Positions 20,461-31,193 of a DNA stretch of 64,000 nucleotides are shown here, in pieces. Made by a program: the position numbers and the translations under genes. The notes beneath the pieces were generated by a model. The model made no database searches, was not told the DNA's origin, and saw nothing but the letters and a program-made list of their open reading frames with translations. Each line of letters starts with the position of its first letter. Position 1 is the first letter of the stretch. The stretch comes from Castanea sativa (Eukaryota > Streptophyta > Magnoliopsida > Fagales > Fagaceae): contig NC_134018.1 of assembly GCF_040712315.1 (NCBI RefSeq), positions 11,242,835 through 11,306,834 on the forward strand, in the 5' to 3' direction.

Positions 20461-23400
20461 ATGGTACTCACTCGATCGATGGCAACGAACAACAATCAAG
20501 TCGACGAACCGCACGCCATAACTCTAGAGAGGCAAGTCCAAACGCTTGCAGTGGTGGTTGAGCGCCTCACCAAGCAGAATCATGATTTAGAAGAACAACT
20601 GTGACAAAGGAATGCACACCCAAGTGCATCGAAGGAAGACTAGGAGGGTGCTAGTCCGGAAGAAAGGAACGCGGAAGGGCTTGAGGGTAGCAACGCTCCG
20701 ACTAGACCGGAGCGGCAAGAGACCAACCGACCATCCGTCTCGGACACCTTGTCGACTCACATAGCAGCTGAGATACAGGAGATGAGGGAACGTATGGATG
20801 TGATGATGAACGCCCTTAGAGGACGAGTATCTAGCGACCTGGACGATCTAGTCCATAGAACGGATTCGCCTTTCACAGTGCTCGTGAATTCATGCCCCTT
20901 TCCTCCAAAGTTTCGCATGCCTCACGTGAAGAATTACGACAGATCCAAGGACCCATTGGATCACTTGGAATCTTTCGGAACCCTAATGCATCTTCAGGGC
21001 GTACCGGATGAAATCATGTGCAGGGCTTTTCTCACCACTTTGAAAGGGCCTGTGAGGGACTGGTACAGTAGGCCGATGCCTAATTCCATCAGCACTATTA
21101 AGGAATTAGGCGCACAGTTCGTATCACACTTTATCGGGAGTCACCGGCATAAGAAGTCTACTGCGTGTTTATTAAATATTAAGCAACGAGAAGACGAGAC
21201 ATTAAGATCATACATAGCCCGCTTTAACAAGGAAGCCCTCTCGATAGACGAGGCAGATGACAAGATACTTGTGGCAGCATTCACAAACGGGCTACGAAAG
21301 GGTAAGTTCTTGTTCTCTCTATACAAGAATGACCCAAAGACTATGGCCGATGTGTTTTACAGGACGACGAAGTATATGAACGCAGAGGATGCCTTGCTAG
21401 CCCAAGAGGACAAGCCCAAAAAGAGGGAAAGACAGGAAGATGCGCAACCGGACAAAGGACGAAAAATGGCAAGAACCAGAGAACGACGAGAAGATCGACG
21501 ACCCAAACCGCCTTCGGGAAGATTTACGAGCTTCACCCCCCTCACAGCCCCAATTGACCAAGTGTTAATGCAGATCAAAGATGAAGGAACCTTGATGTTC
21601 CCAGGCAAGCTGAAGGGAGATTCAAACAAGAGACCAAGAGATAGATACTGCCGTTTTCATGGCGATCATGGCCACAATACGACGGATTGTTATGACTTGA
21701 AGCAATAAATTGAGGCCCTCATCAGGCAAGGAAGGTTGCAGAGGTTCGTGAGGAAGGAGAGAATGGATCAACTCCAGGAGCAGAATCCCCAACGGGAAAA
21801 CGAGCGTCCTAGGCCACCTGTAGGAGATATACGGATGATTGTAGGGGGAAATACTTCTGCAGGGTCATCCAAAAAGGCCAGAAAGACCTACTTGCGGACG
21901 GTTCAAAGCGTCCAGTCGACAGGTACCTCACCAAAAGCAACACGGCAAGATAGCCTCAGCATTGGGTTTTTGGAAGAAGATGCGCGACGCCTTCACCACC
22001 CACATGGCGACGCGCTCGTGGTCAGCATACAGGCAGGGGACTACAACATGCATCGAGTTTTGGTGGACAACGGAAGCTCAACAGATATCCTCTATTACCC
22101 CACATTCTAGCAAATGGGGATTGCTAAAGAACGACTAGTCCCAATGAATGCACCCCTTGTTGGCTTCGGAGGAACAAGGGTCTATCCTTTAGGCGTCGTT
22201 ACGTTGTCTATGACGGTGGGAGATTACCCACAGCAGATAACCAAGGATGTTTCTTTTCTCGTGGTTGATTGCTCTTCAGCGTATAACGCTATCCTTGGAC
22301 GGCCCACTCTTAATGCATGGAAGGCTGTAACCTCTACCTACCATCTAATGATTAAATTTCCTACCGAATATGGAGTTGGAGAACTGCGGGGAAATCAAGT
22401 GGCCGCACGGGAATGTTACATCGCCATGATGGAAATGGATGATCACCTACAAGCAATGAACATCGAGGAACAGAGAACAGTGGCGGAACCGATGGAAGAG
22501 TTGGAAGAAGTACAACTGGATGATTCTAGGCCCAACCGAACAACCAGAATCGGCACCCTCGCCGACCAAACAGTCCGACAAGCGCTCGTATTATTCCTCC
22601 AAGAAAATCAAGATGTTTTTGCATGGAGTCACGAGGACATGCCGGGAATAGATCCAACAATCATAGTTCACATAGTTCGCCTCCAAACGACATCGAGCCA
22701 TAGCAGAAGAAGTGCAGAAGCTACAAGAAGCAGACTTCATACGCGAGGTGTACTACCCTGATTGGTTGGCGAATGTAGTAATGGTCAAGAAGTCCAATGG
22801 GAAGTAGAGGATGTGCGTCAACTTCACGGATCTGAATAGAGCCTGCCCTAAGGACAGTTACCCACTCCCACGCATTGACACCCTTGTAGACTCCACCGTA
22901 AGACATAAACTTTTGAGCTTCATGGATGCCTTCTCCAGTTACAATCAAATCAAATTAGATAAGACTGATCAGGAAAAAACCTCATCTGTAACAAGCTAGG
23001 GACTTTTTTGCTACAAGGTAATGCCTTTCGGGCTTAAGAACGCGGGAGCCACGTATCAGAGATTGATGAACAAAATGGTCACGCACCAAATTGGCAGAAA
23101 CGTGCAGGTTTACATAGACGATATGTTGGTAACAAGCGTAAAGGTGTCTGATCATCTGAAGGACCTCCAGGAGACTTTTAATACTCTTCGGACATACAAA
23201 ATGAAGCTAAATCCGAACAAATGCGCGTTCGGAGTAACCGCAGGAATATTCTTAGGATTTATGGTGTCCTAGAGGGGAATTGAAGTCAACTCGGAGAAAG
23301 TAAAGGCGATTATGGAACTGTCTCCTCCAAGGACGGTAAAAGTAGTACAAAGCTTAACCGGAAAGATAGCAGCCTTAAACAGATTCGTATCTAGAGCAAC

Positions 23401-25634
23401 GGACAAATGCCTCCCATTCTTCCGAACGCTAAAGAGATCTTTTGAGTGGACGGACGAGTGTCAAAAGGCATTCAAAGAGTTAAAGACATATCTCTCTGCT
23501 CCGCCGTTGCTTAGCCCATCTATACCGGGGGAAGAATTGTTCTTGTACCTTGCCGTCTCCTCAGCTGCGATCAGTGCAGCTCTTATCAGAGAAGAAGGAA
23601 AGGTACAAAATCCCGTGTACTTTATAAGCCAGGCACTAAGAGGAGCAGAAGAAAGATACCCACCGATGGAAAAACTCGCATTTGCTCTTGTGACTGCGGC
23701 CCGAAAGCTCAAGCCATATTTTCAAGCACACACCATAAATGTCCTGACAGATAGACCCCTACGGAAAGCAATAAGCAATCTCAAAACGGCTGGACGGATG
23801 GCTCTATGGGCAATCGAGCTAAGTGAGTTCGATATCCAATATTAGCCACAGACGGCAGTGAAAGGACAGATATTGGCAAACTTTGTTGCCGAATTCACTA
23901 CTGCAGAGGAGCATGGGGCAGAAGAGACGCCCACCTGGAGAATTCACACAGACGGATCTTCCAATAAGTGTGTTGGGGGTGCTGGAGTCGTACTCCACAC
24001 CCTGAAAGGAGACAAGATTGAATGCATGATCTGTCTAGACTTCACCACTACTAACAACAAAGCGGAATACGAGGCCTGGTTGCGGGACTAGAACTCACAA
24101 TAGCGGCAGGAGCTAAGAAGGCGGTCGTCTACTCCAATTCACAAATCGTGGCCAGTCAGGTTAATGGGAGCTATGATTGCAAGAATGAGAGGATGAAAAG
24201 GTATCTTGGGGAAGTGAAGGGTCAAACGAGTGACCTCCAATTCACGATGATTCAAATCCCAAGAGAGGAGAACCAAGAAGCGGACCGACTCGCAAAGGCA
24301 GCTTTGGCCGAACCAATGATCGTCCCGGAACAGGTATTGTCCTTCGTCCAGCTTTCATCATTATTAGATGACATTAGCATGCAGGAGGTAAGCAATGAGG
24401 ATTGTTGGACGGCTCCAATTATGGCGTATCTCAAGGAAGGCAAGCTGCCCGATAACAAAGAAAATGCGAGGAAGTTGAAGTTTAAAGCTGCCCGGTTCGT
24501 CTTGATTAAAAACGTCCTATACAAACGAGGATTCTCCTGACCATATCTAAGATGCCTCGGCCACGGAGAAGCAGATTACGTGATGAGGGAGATCCATGAA
24601 GGGGTTTGTGGAAACCATTCTGGATCAAGGTCTCTAGTGCACAAGCTACTCCGAGCAGGATACTACTGGCCAACAATGCAAAATGATGCCCATACATACA
24701 TTAAAGCTTGCGACAAGTGTCAACGATTTGGCAATCTCATTAGGCAGCTGACAAAAGAACTTACCCCAATGAGGGCTCCATGGCCGTTTGCACAATAGGG
24801 GTTAGACATCATGGGTCCATTCCCAACAGCAGTAAGGCAGCTGAAGTTCTTGGTGGTTGGTATTAACTACTTCACCAAATGGGTGGAAGCAGAAGCTCTA
24901 GCTACTATCACAGAGAAAAACATCCATAGCTTTGTGTGGGGAAGTATTATTTGCAGATATGGAATTCCGAGGGTGCTCGTTTCAGACAACAGGAAACAAT
25001 TCGACAACGACACCTTCAGAGACTTTTGTTCTCAACTTGGAATCAAAAATCATTACTCATCGCCCACCCACCCACAGGCCAACGGATAAGTTGAAGTCAC
25101 GAACCGGTCCTTGTTGAAAATTATCAAGACCCGGCTCGAGGGGGCAAAGGGCATATGGCCGGACGAACTACCAAGTGTTTTATGGGCATACAGGACAACG
25201 GCGAGGACACCGACAGGAGAGACACCGTTTAGGTTGGCGTATGGTACTAAGGCCTTCATACCGAGAGAGGTAGGATTAGCAAGCTACCGTGTGGAAAGCT
25301 ACGATGAGAGCACGAAGCTTTACGTTTACAACTCGACCTTGTAGACGAAGTCAGGGCAGCAGCTGCACAAAGACTAGCGCGATACCAAGACATGATGGCA
25401 AAACATTACAATTCCAAGGTCAAGCACAGGGATTTCTAGGTGGGAGATCTGGTCTTACGAAAAGTACTCGGCGCTACAAAGGATGCCTCATAAGGAAAAT
25501 TGGGTCCTAACTGGGAAGGACCGTACAGAATCATTTCATGGCATAGGAAGGGAACGTACTACTTGGAGACGTTAGACGGAAGAAAACTGAGTCATCCATG
25601 GAACACAGAGCACTTGAAGAAATACTACCAGTAG
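20461..25634 (+). pseudogene. gag-pol: E2 gag-pol remnant
   Basis: Reads in largely one frame but is broken by many stops. Domain order: gag N-terminus from ATG 20461, gag core (20749-21500), zinc-knuckle-like YCRFHGDHGHNTTDC (about 21646-21690), aspartic protease with VDNGSSTDI (about 22063-22090), RT (N-terminal part with a deletion of about 60 bases near 22675, catalytic YIDD at 23111-23122), RNase H (23500-23840), second RNase H block (about 23930-24320), integrase zinc region (24590-24730), core, and a C-terminal end in YYQ at 25634. Stops include 20602, 21706, 22108, 22808, 22998, 23270, 23845, 24538, 24798 and 25087. Nearly all are explained by single transitions from CAA, CAG, CGA or TGG as read in E4 or E1. 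The copy is not autonomous. Confidence 0.93.
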
Positions 25635-25799
25635 TCGAAAGGTATAGACAACATCTACCTCCTTTCCAGTTTATTTTTAAACAGTCATAGTTTTTAATTA
25701 TTAGAGCCAAAGTTTTTTATTTTCCATGAACAATATAGTCTATCGGTATGTCATAATGAGAAGAGTTTTTATTTAAAACGTATGAAATGTACTGTGCTC

Positions 25800-26400
25800 A
25801 AAATCTACAAAATCCACATACTGGACAGATTATCCAAAATGGATAAAAATTTACTACACCAACGAAGTGGACGAATCCACACTAAGTCCACATAATGGAC
25901 GGACATCTACTAAGTCCACATAGTGGACGGATCATCCAAAACGGATAAAAATCTACTAAGTCCACATAGTGGACGGACCCCTACTAAGTCCATATAATGG
26001 ACGGATTATCCAAAATGGATAAAAATCTACTAAGTCCACATAGTGGACGGACCCCTACTAAGTCTATATAGTGGACGGGTCATCCAAAATGGATAAAAAT
26101 CTAGTCCACATAGTGGATGGACCCCTACTAAGTCCATATAATAGACGGGTCATCCAAAATGGATAAAAGTAAAATCGTCCACATAATGGACAGATCTCTA
26201 TTAAAGACCACATTATGGACGGATCATCCAAAAAGGAATAAAAAATTATGTCAAGTCCACACAATGAAGGGATCTCTAGTTCCACATTGTGGACGAATCA
26301 CCCAAATGGATAAGAATTGTCCACACAGTGGACGGATCAACCTACAAGGATTGTTATCAAATTATTTCACATAGTGTACGGTCCATAAAATGGACGGAAC
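25800..26400. repeat. E2 dyad-rich tandem array
   Basis: Irregular units carry two dyad cores that alternate: GTCCAC-ATA-GTGGAC (near 25912, 25960, 26035, with variants such as GTCCATATAATGGAC) and TTATCCA-AAA-TGGATAA. Both have a 3-base centre. The array sits between the integrase end and the antisense gene, as in E1. Confidence 0.88.
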
Positions 26401-26659
26401 GACCTCTAAAGTGAGAAACATACCAGTTAAATTGTGAGACGGACTGACATCATAAATGAAAGATGTCTTCATTGCATTCAACTCACAATTGGACGGACCC
26501 CCATAACATGATTAGACTATTACATGCATCAATAAATTAAAAATACACGACGGATAAAAAGCAAGCGAATAAGCTAGTAAGATTTCATAAGAAGAAATGT
26601 TCACAATTGAAATACGACGGTTCAACAAAATAAATTACAACGGTTAAAGTTTTGACCAT

Positions 26660-26664
26660 GATAT

Positions 26665-26713
<49 letters not shown>
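26660..26713. repeat. (AT)n microsatellite
   Basis: About 54 bases of AT repeats with one AAATA interruption, just downstream of the antisense gene stop. Confidence 0.97.
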
Positions 26714-26717
<4 letters not shown>

Positions 26718-26719
26718 TG

Positions 26720-28855
26720 CTACAGATGCTTTGGGGAAGTATTTTCAATCTTTTGATTGTCGTCTGGTTGATTTGGAGGGAGAGTTTGACCTTCGTCAGC
26801 TGGAGCAGTGACGGCAAACACATCGTCTGTACTCTCTAAACGAACGGATTGCACAAGTGTTTGCCCTTGGAGACATGGGACACGACCAGATCGGGATACG
26901 AAGCCTTGACCTGACGGATGGCATCGTCGAATCCATCAGCAAAGGAGCTCTCAAGCTCTGCCAAAAGAAGGTCGGAGTCACGATACTCCTGGACCGCAAC
27001 TTCTTTTGCATCGCGGAGTTGAGTCTTGGTGTCCGTCAGCTCCTTTTCCTTGTCTTTTAAAATTTGACGCAACTGCTCATTTTCCTTCTCTAGCTCACCT
27101 CTAACTTGCTCCGAGCATTTAAGCTTCCTGTCCGTGTTGATCTTCCAGGTCTTTTTTCGTGGAGCTCGTCCTCCATCATCTTATTCTTCTTCCTAAGATG
27201 GTCCATAGTTGTCTCGTGATTAAGATAACGGCCCATTAGCCCTTTCATCATTAGTATGGCTTGAAAGCAAAATACAACACTATATAAACGACGGATGAAA
27301 AGGAAGGTTACAAAAGCTTGAGGACGGGTTAAAAAGTACCTGTGCAATAATGAAGAGGCCCGTCTCTCCCATCGCCTCCGTCGCGTGGTTGCCAAGGTCC
27401 TCATAATCGTCAGCCGTCATAATGGACGAGAGTCTTTCCATGGCATATCCTGAGTCTTCTCGAAGTAGGATGGGTGGTTTCTCACCGGTATGAATTGGAC
27501 CCTTCATCAAACCCTTACCCTTTCCATGCCTGACGGGTGGTTTCTCGGACTCCAACGCTACGACGAGCTCTAGGGTGGTTTTCTGCTTCTTCAGCAGACG
27601 GTCCATCTTCTCCCGTTGATTCCGTTTTGATGGAACCGTCCCCTTAGCTTGACCGACCTCTTGCTTCTTCTTCGCTGCTTGTTGCTTGATGAAGGTTCTT
27701 CTCTTGGCAACGTCCATTTCTGCACATCAAAGACGGATGTGAAGTGTTAGAAAAGCATAAGTAAAAAAGACAGAAAGAGTTTATGACAGGCTTACGTTTG
27801 CGAACTCTGCTGTCGTAGCGACGGGCGGTAGAAGTGGGTTCGGGGCCGTCACAATACCAATGGAGTGTGTCGAGGGTGACTAGTTGAGCCCACGTCCTCT
27901 CCTCAAGCTTCGTCTTATTGAAAATTTTCTCCAGGAAGCTCCACTCCTCTAAAGTGACTTGTGGACGGTCCCGAGCTACAAAAAAGACGGTTAGACTAAC
28001 TTCCAAACAAAATCAAATATTTAAATGGACGGGAGCTAAAAGCAATTGCATACCCGACGGAGACATTATGCCCCATGTGGTGTCGACGTGCATATATGTG
28101 TCATCCCCTAGACAACACATCCATTTGTCCCCTTCCAAGAAAAAATACCTATTCTTCCAGTCCCTATTGGAGTCGGGTGTATCACAGACAAGCCTCAACA
28201 ACGGGCTCCTAGCTACGAAACTGTACATTCCTTTTGACTTAGTGATCTCCGTAGGACGGTAACAGTGGAAGAATTCTTCCACCGTCAACCTTCATACACC
28301 GTTGGACATAGCCCCGTACAAGACCTCCACGCCTATGAAAACCCTCCAGGCGTTTGGGGAGATCTGAGTGACAGATAGGCCAAGATATTGAAGCAGTCGA
28401 CGGTGGAGAGAACTCAAAGGGAATCTGAGCCCTGCCTTCAGTGCTTGCTCATAGACCCCAACACCGTCGACCCCCCTATAGTAACATTTCTCAGACTTGT
28501 GGGGGAGACGGAGACGGACACTATCAGGAATTTGATACTTGGCCCTAAGTGTTTTGAAATGGGATTCTGTGATTATGGACCTAAAATCATTGACCGTCCA
28601 TAGCAGTAGCATGACGAACTCTCTAAGACCGTCTGGACCGATCACAGATTGAACGGGGGGATCGACACCATCTAAGTTATCACTTGACGACTCTGAACTA
28701 TCAGTCTCCAAACCTTCGTCATATAGGGAAGGAGAGGTAGAGGACGGATTCCTTTCTTCACTTGAAGTGTCAGGATCTCTTTAACCTGACGGGAATCCCT
28801 CATCGTAGCCCGCCCCGTCGCGGACAAACAATTGATTACTCGACGCACTAGACAT
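26720..28855 (-). pseudogene. E2 antisense extra gene (aORF), multi-exon, Transposase_28-like
   Basis: Start ATG at 28855 (MSSASSNQLFVRDGAGYDE), an acidic Ser-rich stretch, then the best kept core of the family: AKYQIPDSVRLRLP, ALKAGLRFPLSSLHRRLLQYLGLS, ISPNAWRVFIGVEVLYG (about 28600-28310). Next come EEFFHCYRPTEITKSKGMYSF and WKNRYFFLEGDKWMC (28280-28110), a TWAQLVTLDTLHWYCDGPEP block (27890-27830), a lysine-rich exon (27717-27350, with KGKGLMKG) and a coiled coil (27070-26870) to a stop near 26720. Intron-like gaps separate the blocks. A stop near 28785, another near 28292 and a frameshift near 26870 show decay. It converges on pol. The fold resembles the plant Transposase_28 or 'putative gypsy type transposon' family; the role is unknown. 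Confidence 0.65.
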
Positions 28856-29260
28856 TACCTACATATATGACGGTACAGCCTAAGACACTGAAGGATCTAC
28901 AGAAAGTGCATATAAAAAAAGAAGAAAAAAGAAGAAGGGTTCAGAGCACATACCGGATCGAGATCGAGCAGATATTAAGTGACGGACAGTCTAGTAGGAT
29001 GACACGAATGCACAATATAAATGAAGGATGCGCTCTGATTGCAAATCTTTTATAGGAGGACGAGAATGAAGGAAGAAAAGGCAGGCTTTTATAGAAAGAA
29101 GGGCACGGAATACGAAGAGACACCTTGTTTCAGGGGAATAGCAAATCAATAAGGGCCACGTGTCCTTCGTCATAAATAAGCCTGGACTGTCATGTCTCAA
29201 TATGTTGCCATAAGGACGACTGCCACTCCATGAATCCATCTGGTATTTAGCGACGGATTC

Positions 29261-29278
29261 AAGGAGTGAGGGGGCAAC
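29261..29278 (+). promoter_or_regulatory. E2 polypurine tract
   Basis: AAGGAGTGAGGGGGCAAC directly precedes the 3' LTR. Confidence 0.85.
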
Positions 29279-29842
29279 TGAAGAGGATAAAAGTATGAGA
29301 CGGATCTTTTTTTAAGAAGAACGACGGAGTGTGGTTGACGGATTGATAACGCAAGGATACATATCGGACGGATCCAATATTTGGTATCCGTCTAGTATGA
29401 TTAGTTGTCATAAATTCTTAATTGTACGTCACACGATATGTTTGACGTGGCTTTGCTTGATCTCCACACAAGCGTGCACACCGGGAGTTCTTGCGTTACA
29501 CGTTTGACCATAATAAAAAGACTCCTATATGGAAAAGAGCTCAAGAAGGATTGGAGAGTAAAAAGAAGTATTATCCTAAAAGAAAAAGGTTTCCTGACCA
29601 AGGTAGGAATGATAACCCTACACCAATATAAATACCCCAGAAACCCTAGCATCAAGGTACGCATAATTATCTCGACTCTAGCACTCTAGGGTTGTAAAAA
29701 AAAAATTATAACTTGACTTTTGGAGGGTTTTTGGCCGGCACCACACCGGTGCTCTCTTTTAGGTCCTCTATTTTCTTTTTGCAGGTGTTGCTTTGGTTTG
29801 AGGAGTGCTTGCAGCTTACTGGTGATTTTTTCGGCATCATCA
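29279..29842 (+). repeat. E2 3' LTR (564 bp)
   Basis: Aligns end to end with 19836-20398. Most differences are transitions. The TATA box is near 29623-29630 and the intron-like segment at 29657-29784. Confidence 0.96.
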
Positions 29843-29847
29843 GCTTA

Positions 29848-30382
29848 TATCTTTGTCTAGAATAATCTCTTGCTCTATTTCAATGTTCAAAGTGTCCGAG
29901 ACTCACTTAAGTACTTATCCATCCCGTGTTTCAACCCAAACACCATAGTTGGATAAACACACACACACACACAAAAAAACACACACAAAAATGCAAATAA
30001 CCAAAACAAAACCAATTCTAACTCAAATACCTTAATCATAACCAAATATAATCTAAAGACCTAAATGAAACCAATCCAAGCAAATATCAAAATCTGATTA
30101 TATTTAAACTGCAAAAGATGGAATTTGACAAGTCTATTCACGGTTTTTTTTTTTTTTCAGGAACATGCGTGTTGACACGATTTGAAGCCCATGTTTCAAT
30201 TGCAGTACATGAACTAACAGGTTCTCCAACCATATAGGTATACCAGAATAGCAGGAACATTCACATCAGAAACAAACCACAACGGTTTGGGTCCAGAAGC
30301 TTCCTAGTTGAAATATAAAAACATTTAAGCTACAGATGCTTAAACCTTAAACAGCCCAAAAATGGGTCCTTAGGACTACTAT
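29848..30382. other. Intergenic DNA, right flank of E2
   Basis: No gene seen. Holds a short (CA)n near 29957-29975. From about 30160 it matches the DNA downstream of F-box gene A and pseudogene C (GAACATGCGTGTTGACACGATTTG, CAGCCCAAAAATGGGTCCT). Confidence 0.6.
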
Positions 30383-30663
30383 GAGTCCGTTTCGATAGAA
30401 CTTATTTTGCTGAAACTGAAAACTGAAAACTGAAAACACTGTAGCAAAATAATTTTTAAATGTGTGAATAGTACCGTGGGACCCATTTTTAATGAAAAAG
30501 TTGTTAAAAAGTGAAATTTGTGGGACCCATGAACAGTGCATTTGTGCACTGTTCATGACTGAATAGTCAAACCTTGCGGCTGGGTTTGAAAAAAAAAAAA
30601 AAAAAAAAAAAAAAAGGAAGCAAAACGCAAACGCAGCCATAAAAGCTGTATCCAAACGGGCAA
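30383..30663. mobile_element. MITE with imperfect TIRs (GAGTCCGTTT.GATA) and internal hairpin
   Basis: The left end GAGTCCGTTTCGATA pairs with the reverse complement of the right end (TTGCCCGTTTGGATA). Internal words ACACTGTAGCAAAATAATTT and GTGGGACCCA occur, and a hairpin GAACAGTGCA...TGCACTGTTC lies at about 30533-30556. A poly-A run sits at about 30588-30615. The locus is interrupted relative to the homologous DNA of copies A and C, which supports insertion after the F-box duplication. Target duplication is unclear. Confidence 0.65.
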
Positions 30664-31193
30664 TATATACCACCTTTTCTGATTTTTTGAAACATAACTT
30701 GTGAACCCACAACCTTACCCACCATCCCATTATTAAGGAAGGAGTAAGTGCCAATTGAGTAAGAGCTAATTGGTAGCATTTCAAAACTTAAAAGTATTTC
30801 TTTCAAAATGTAATTTTTGAGGTAACACTTTTGATAGAAACAATCAATTATTTGTCATTGAAATTGTCACAGTTAGGCAACAAATTGAGTGAGCTAGATT
30901 CAACAATTTCAGGCATATTAAAAAGTAGCCAGAGCTTATTTATGAACATTCCATTATCAGAATTTTTGCCTGATTCAAAAACCAGCTATGCTTATTTTAT
31001 GAGGGTCAAATGGCTGTCCTGCATATTAGTTGTCACAAACCCAATAACAATTTCTATGAAACATTCTCACTCAAATAACAATTAGAAAATAATATCGTCA
31101 CTTTTACCACCTAAAGATGGTCTATTGTAAACATGAAATATTTGTAAGCTTCCTTCAAAAGTTGTTGCTAAGTACCAGTTAAAATTATTTACC
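30664..31193. other. Non-coding DNA downstream of F-box gene B
   Basis: Matches the corresponding DNA of copies A and C in patches (for example AGGAAGGAGTAAGTGCCA, and GAACATTCCATTATCA at 30944). No coding region is supported. Confidence 0.6.

Larger units (their letters stand above)
19836..29842 (+). mobile_element. E2: complete Tat-like Ty3/gypsy retrotransposon, 10,007 bp
   Basis: Bounded by LTRs of 563 and 564 bp that start TGAAGAGG and end CATCATCA, with a perfect 5-bp target duplication GCTTA at 19831-19835 and 29843-29847. Inside are a primer-binding site, broken gag-pol (20461-25634), a dyad-rich array, an AT microsatellite, an antisense gene and a polypurine tract. By eye the LTRs differ at about 25 positions plus one indel (about 4-5%), so this insertion is much older than E3. 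E4 belongs to the same family. Confidence 0.96.

Noticed and set aside
30347..30784. Minus-strand open frame of about 145 codons
   Set aside because: It crosses a MITE and a poly-A run (poly-Phe) and has no homology that I can recognise.
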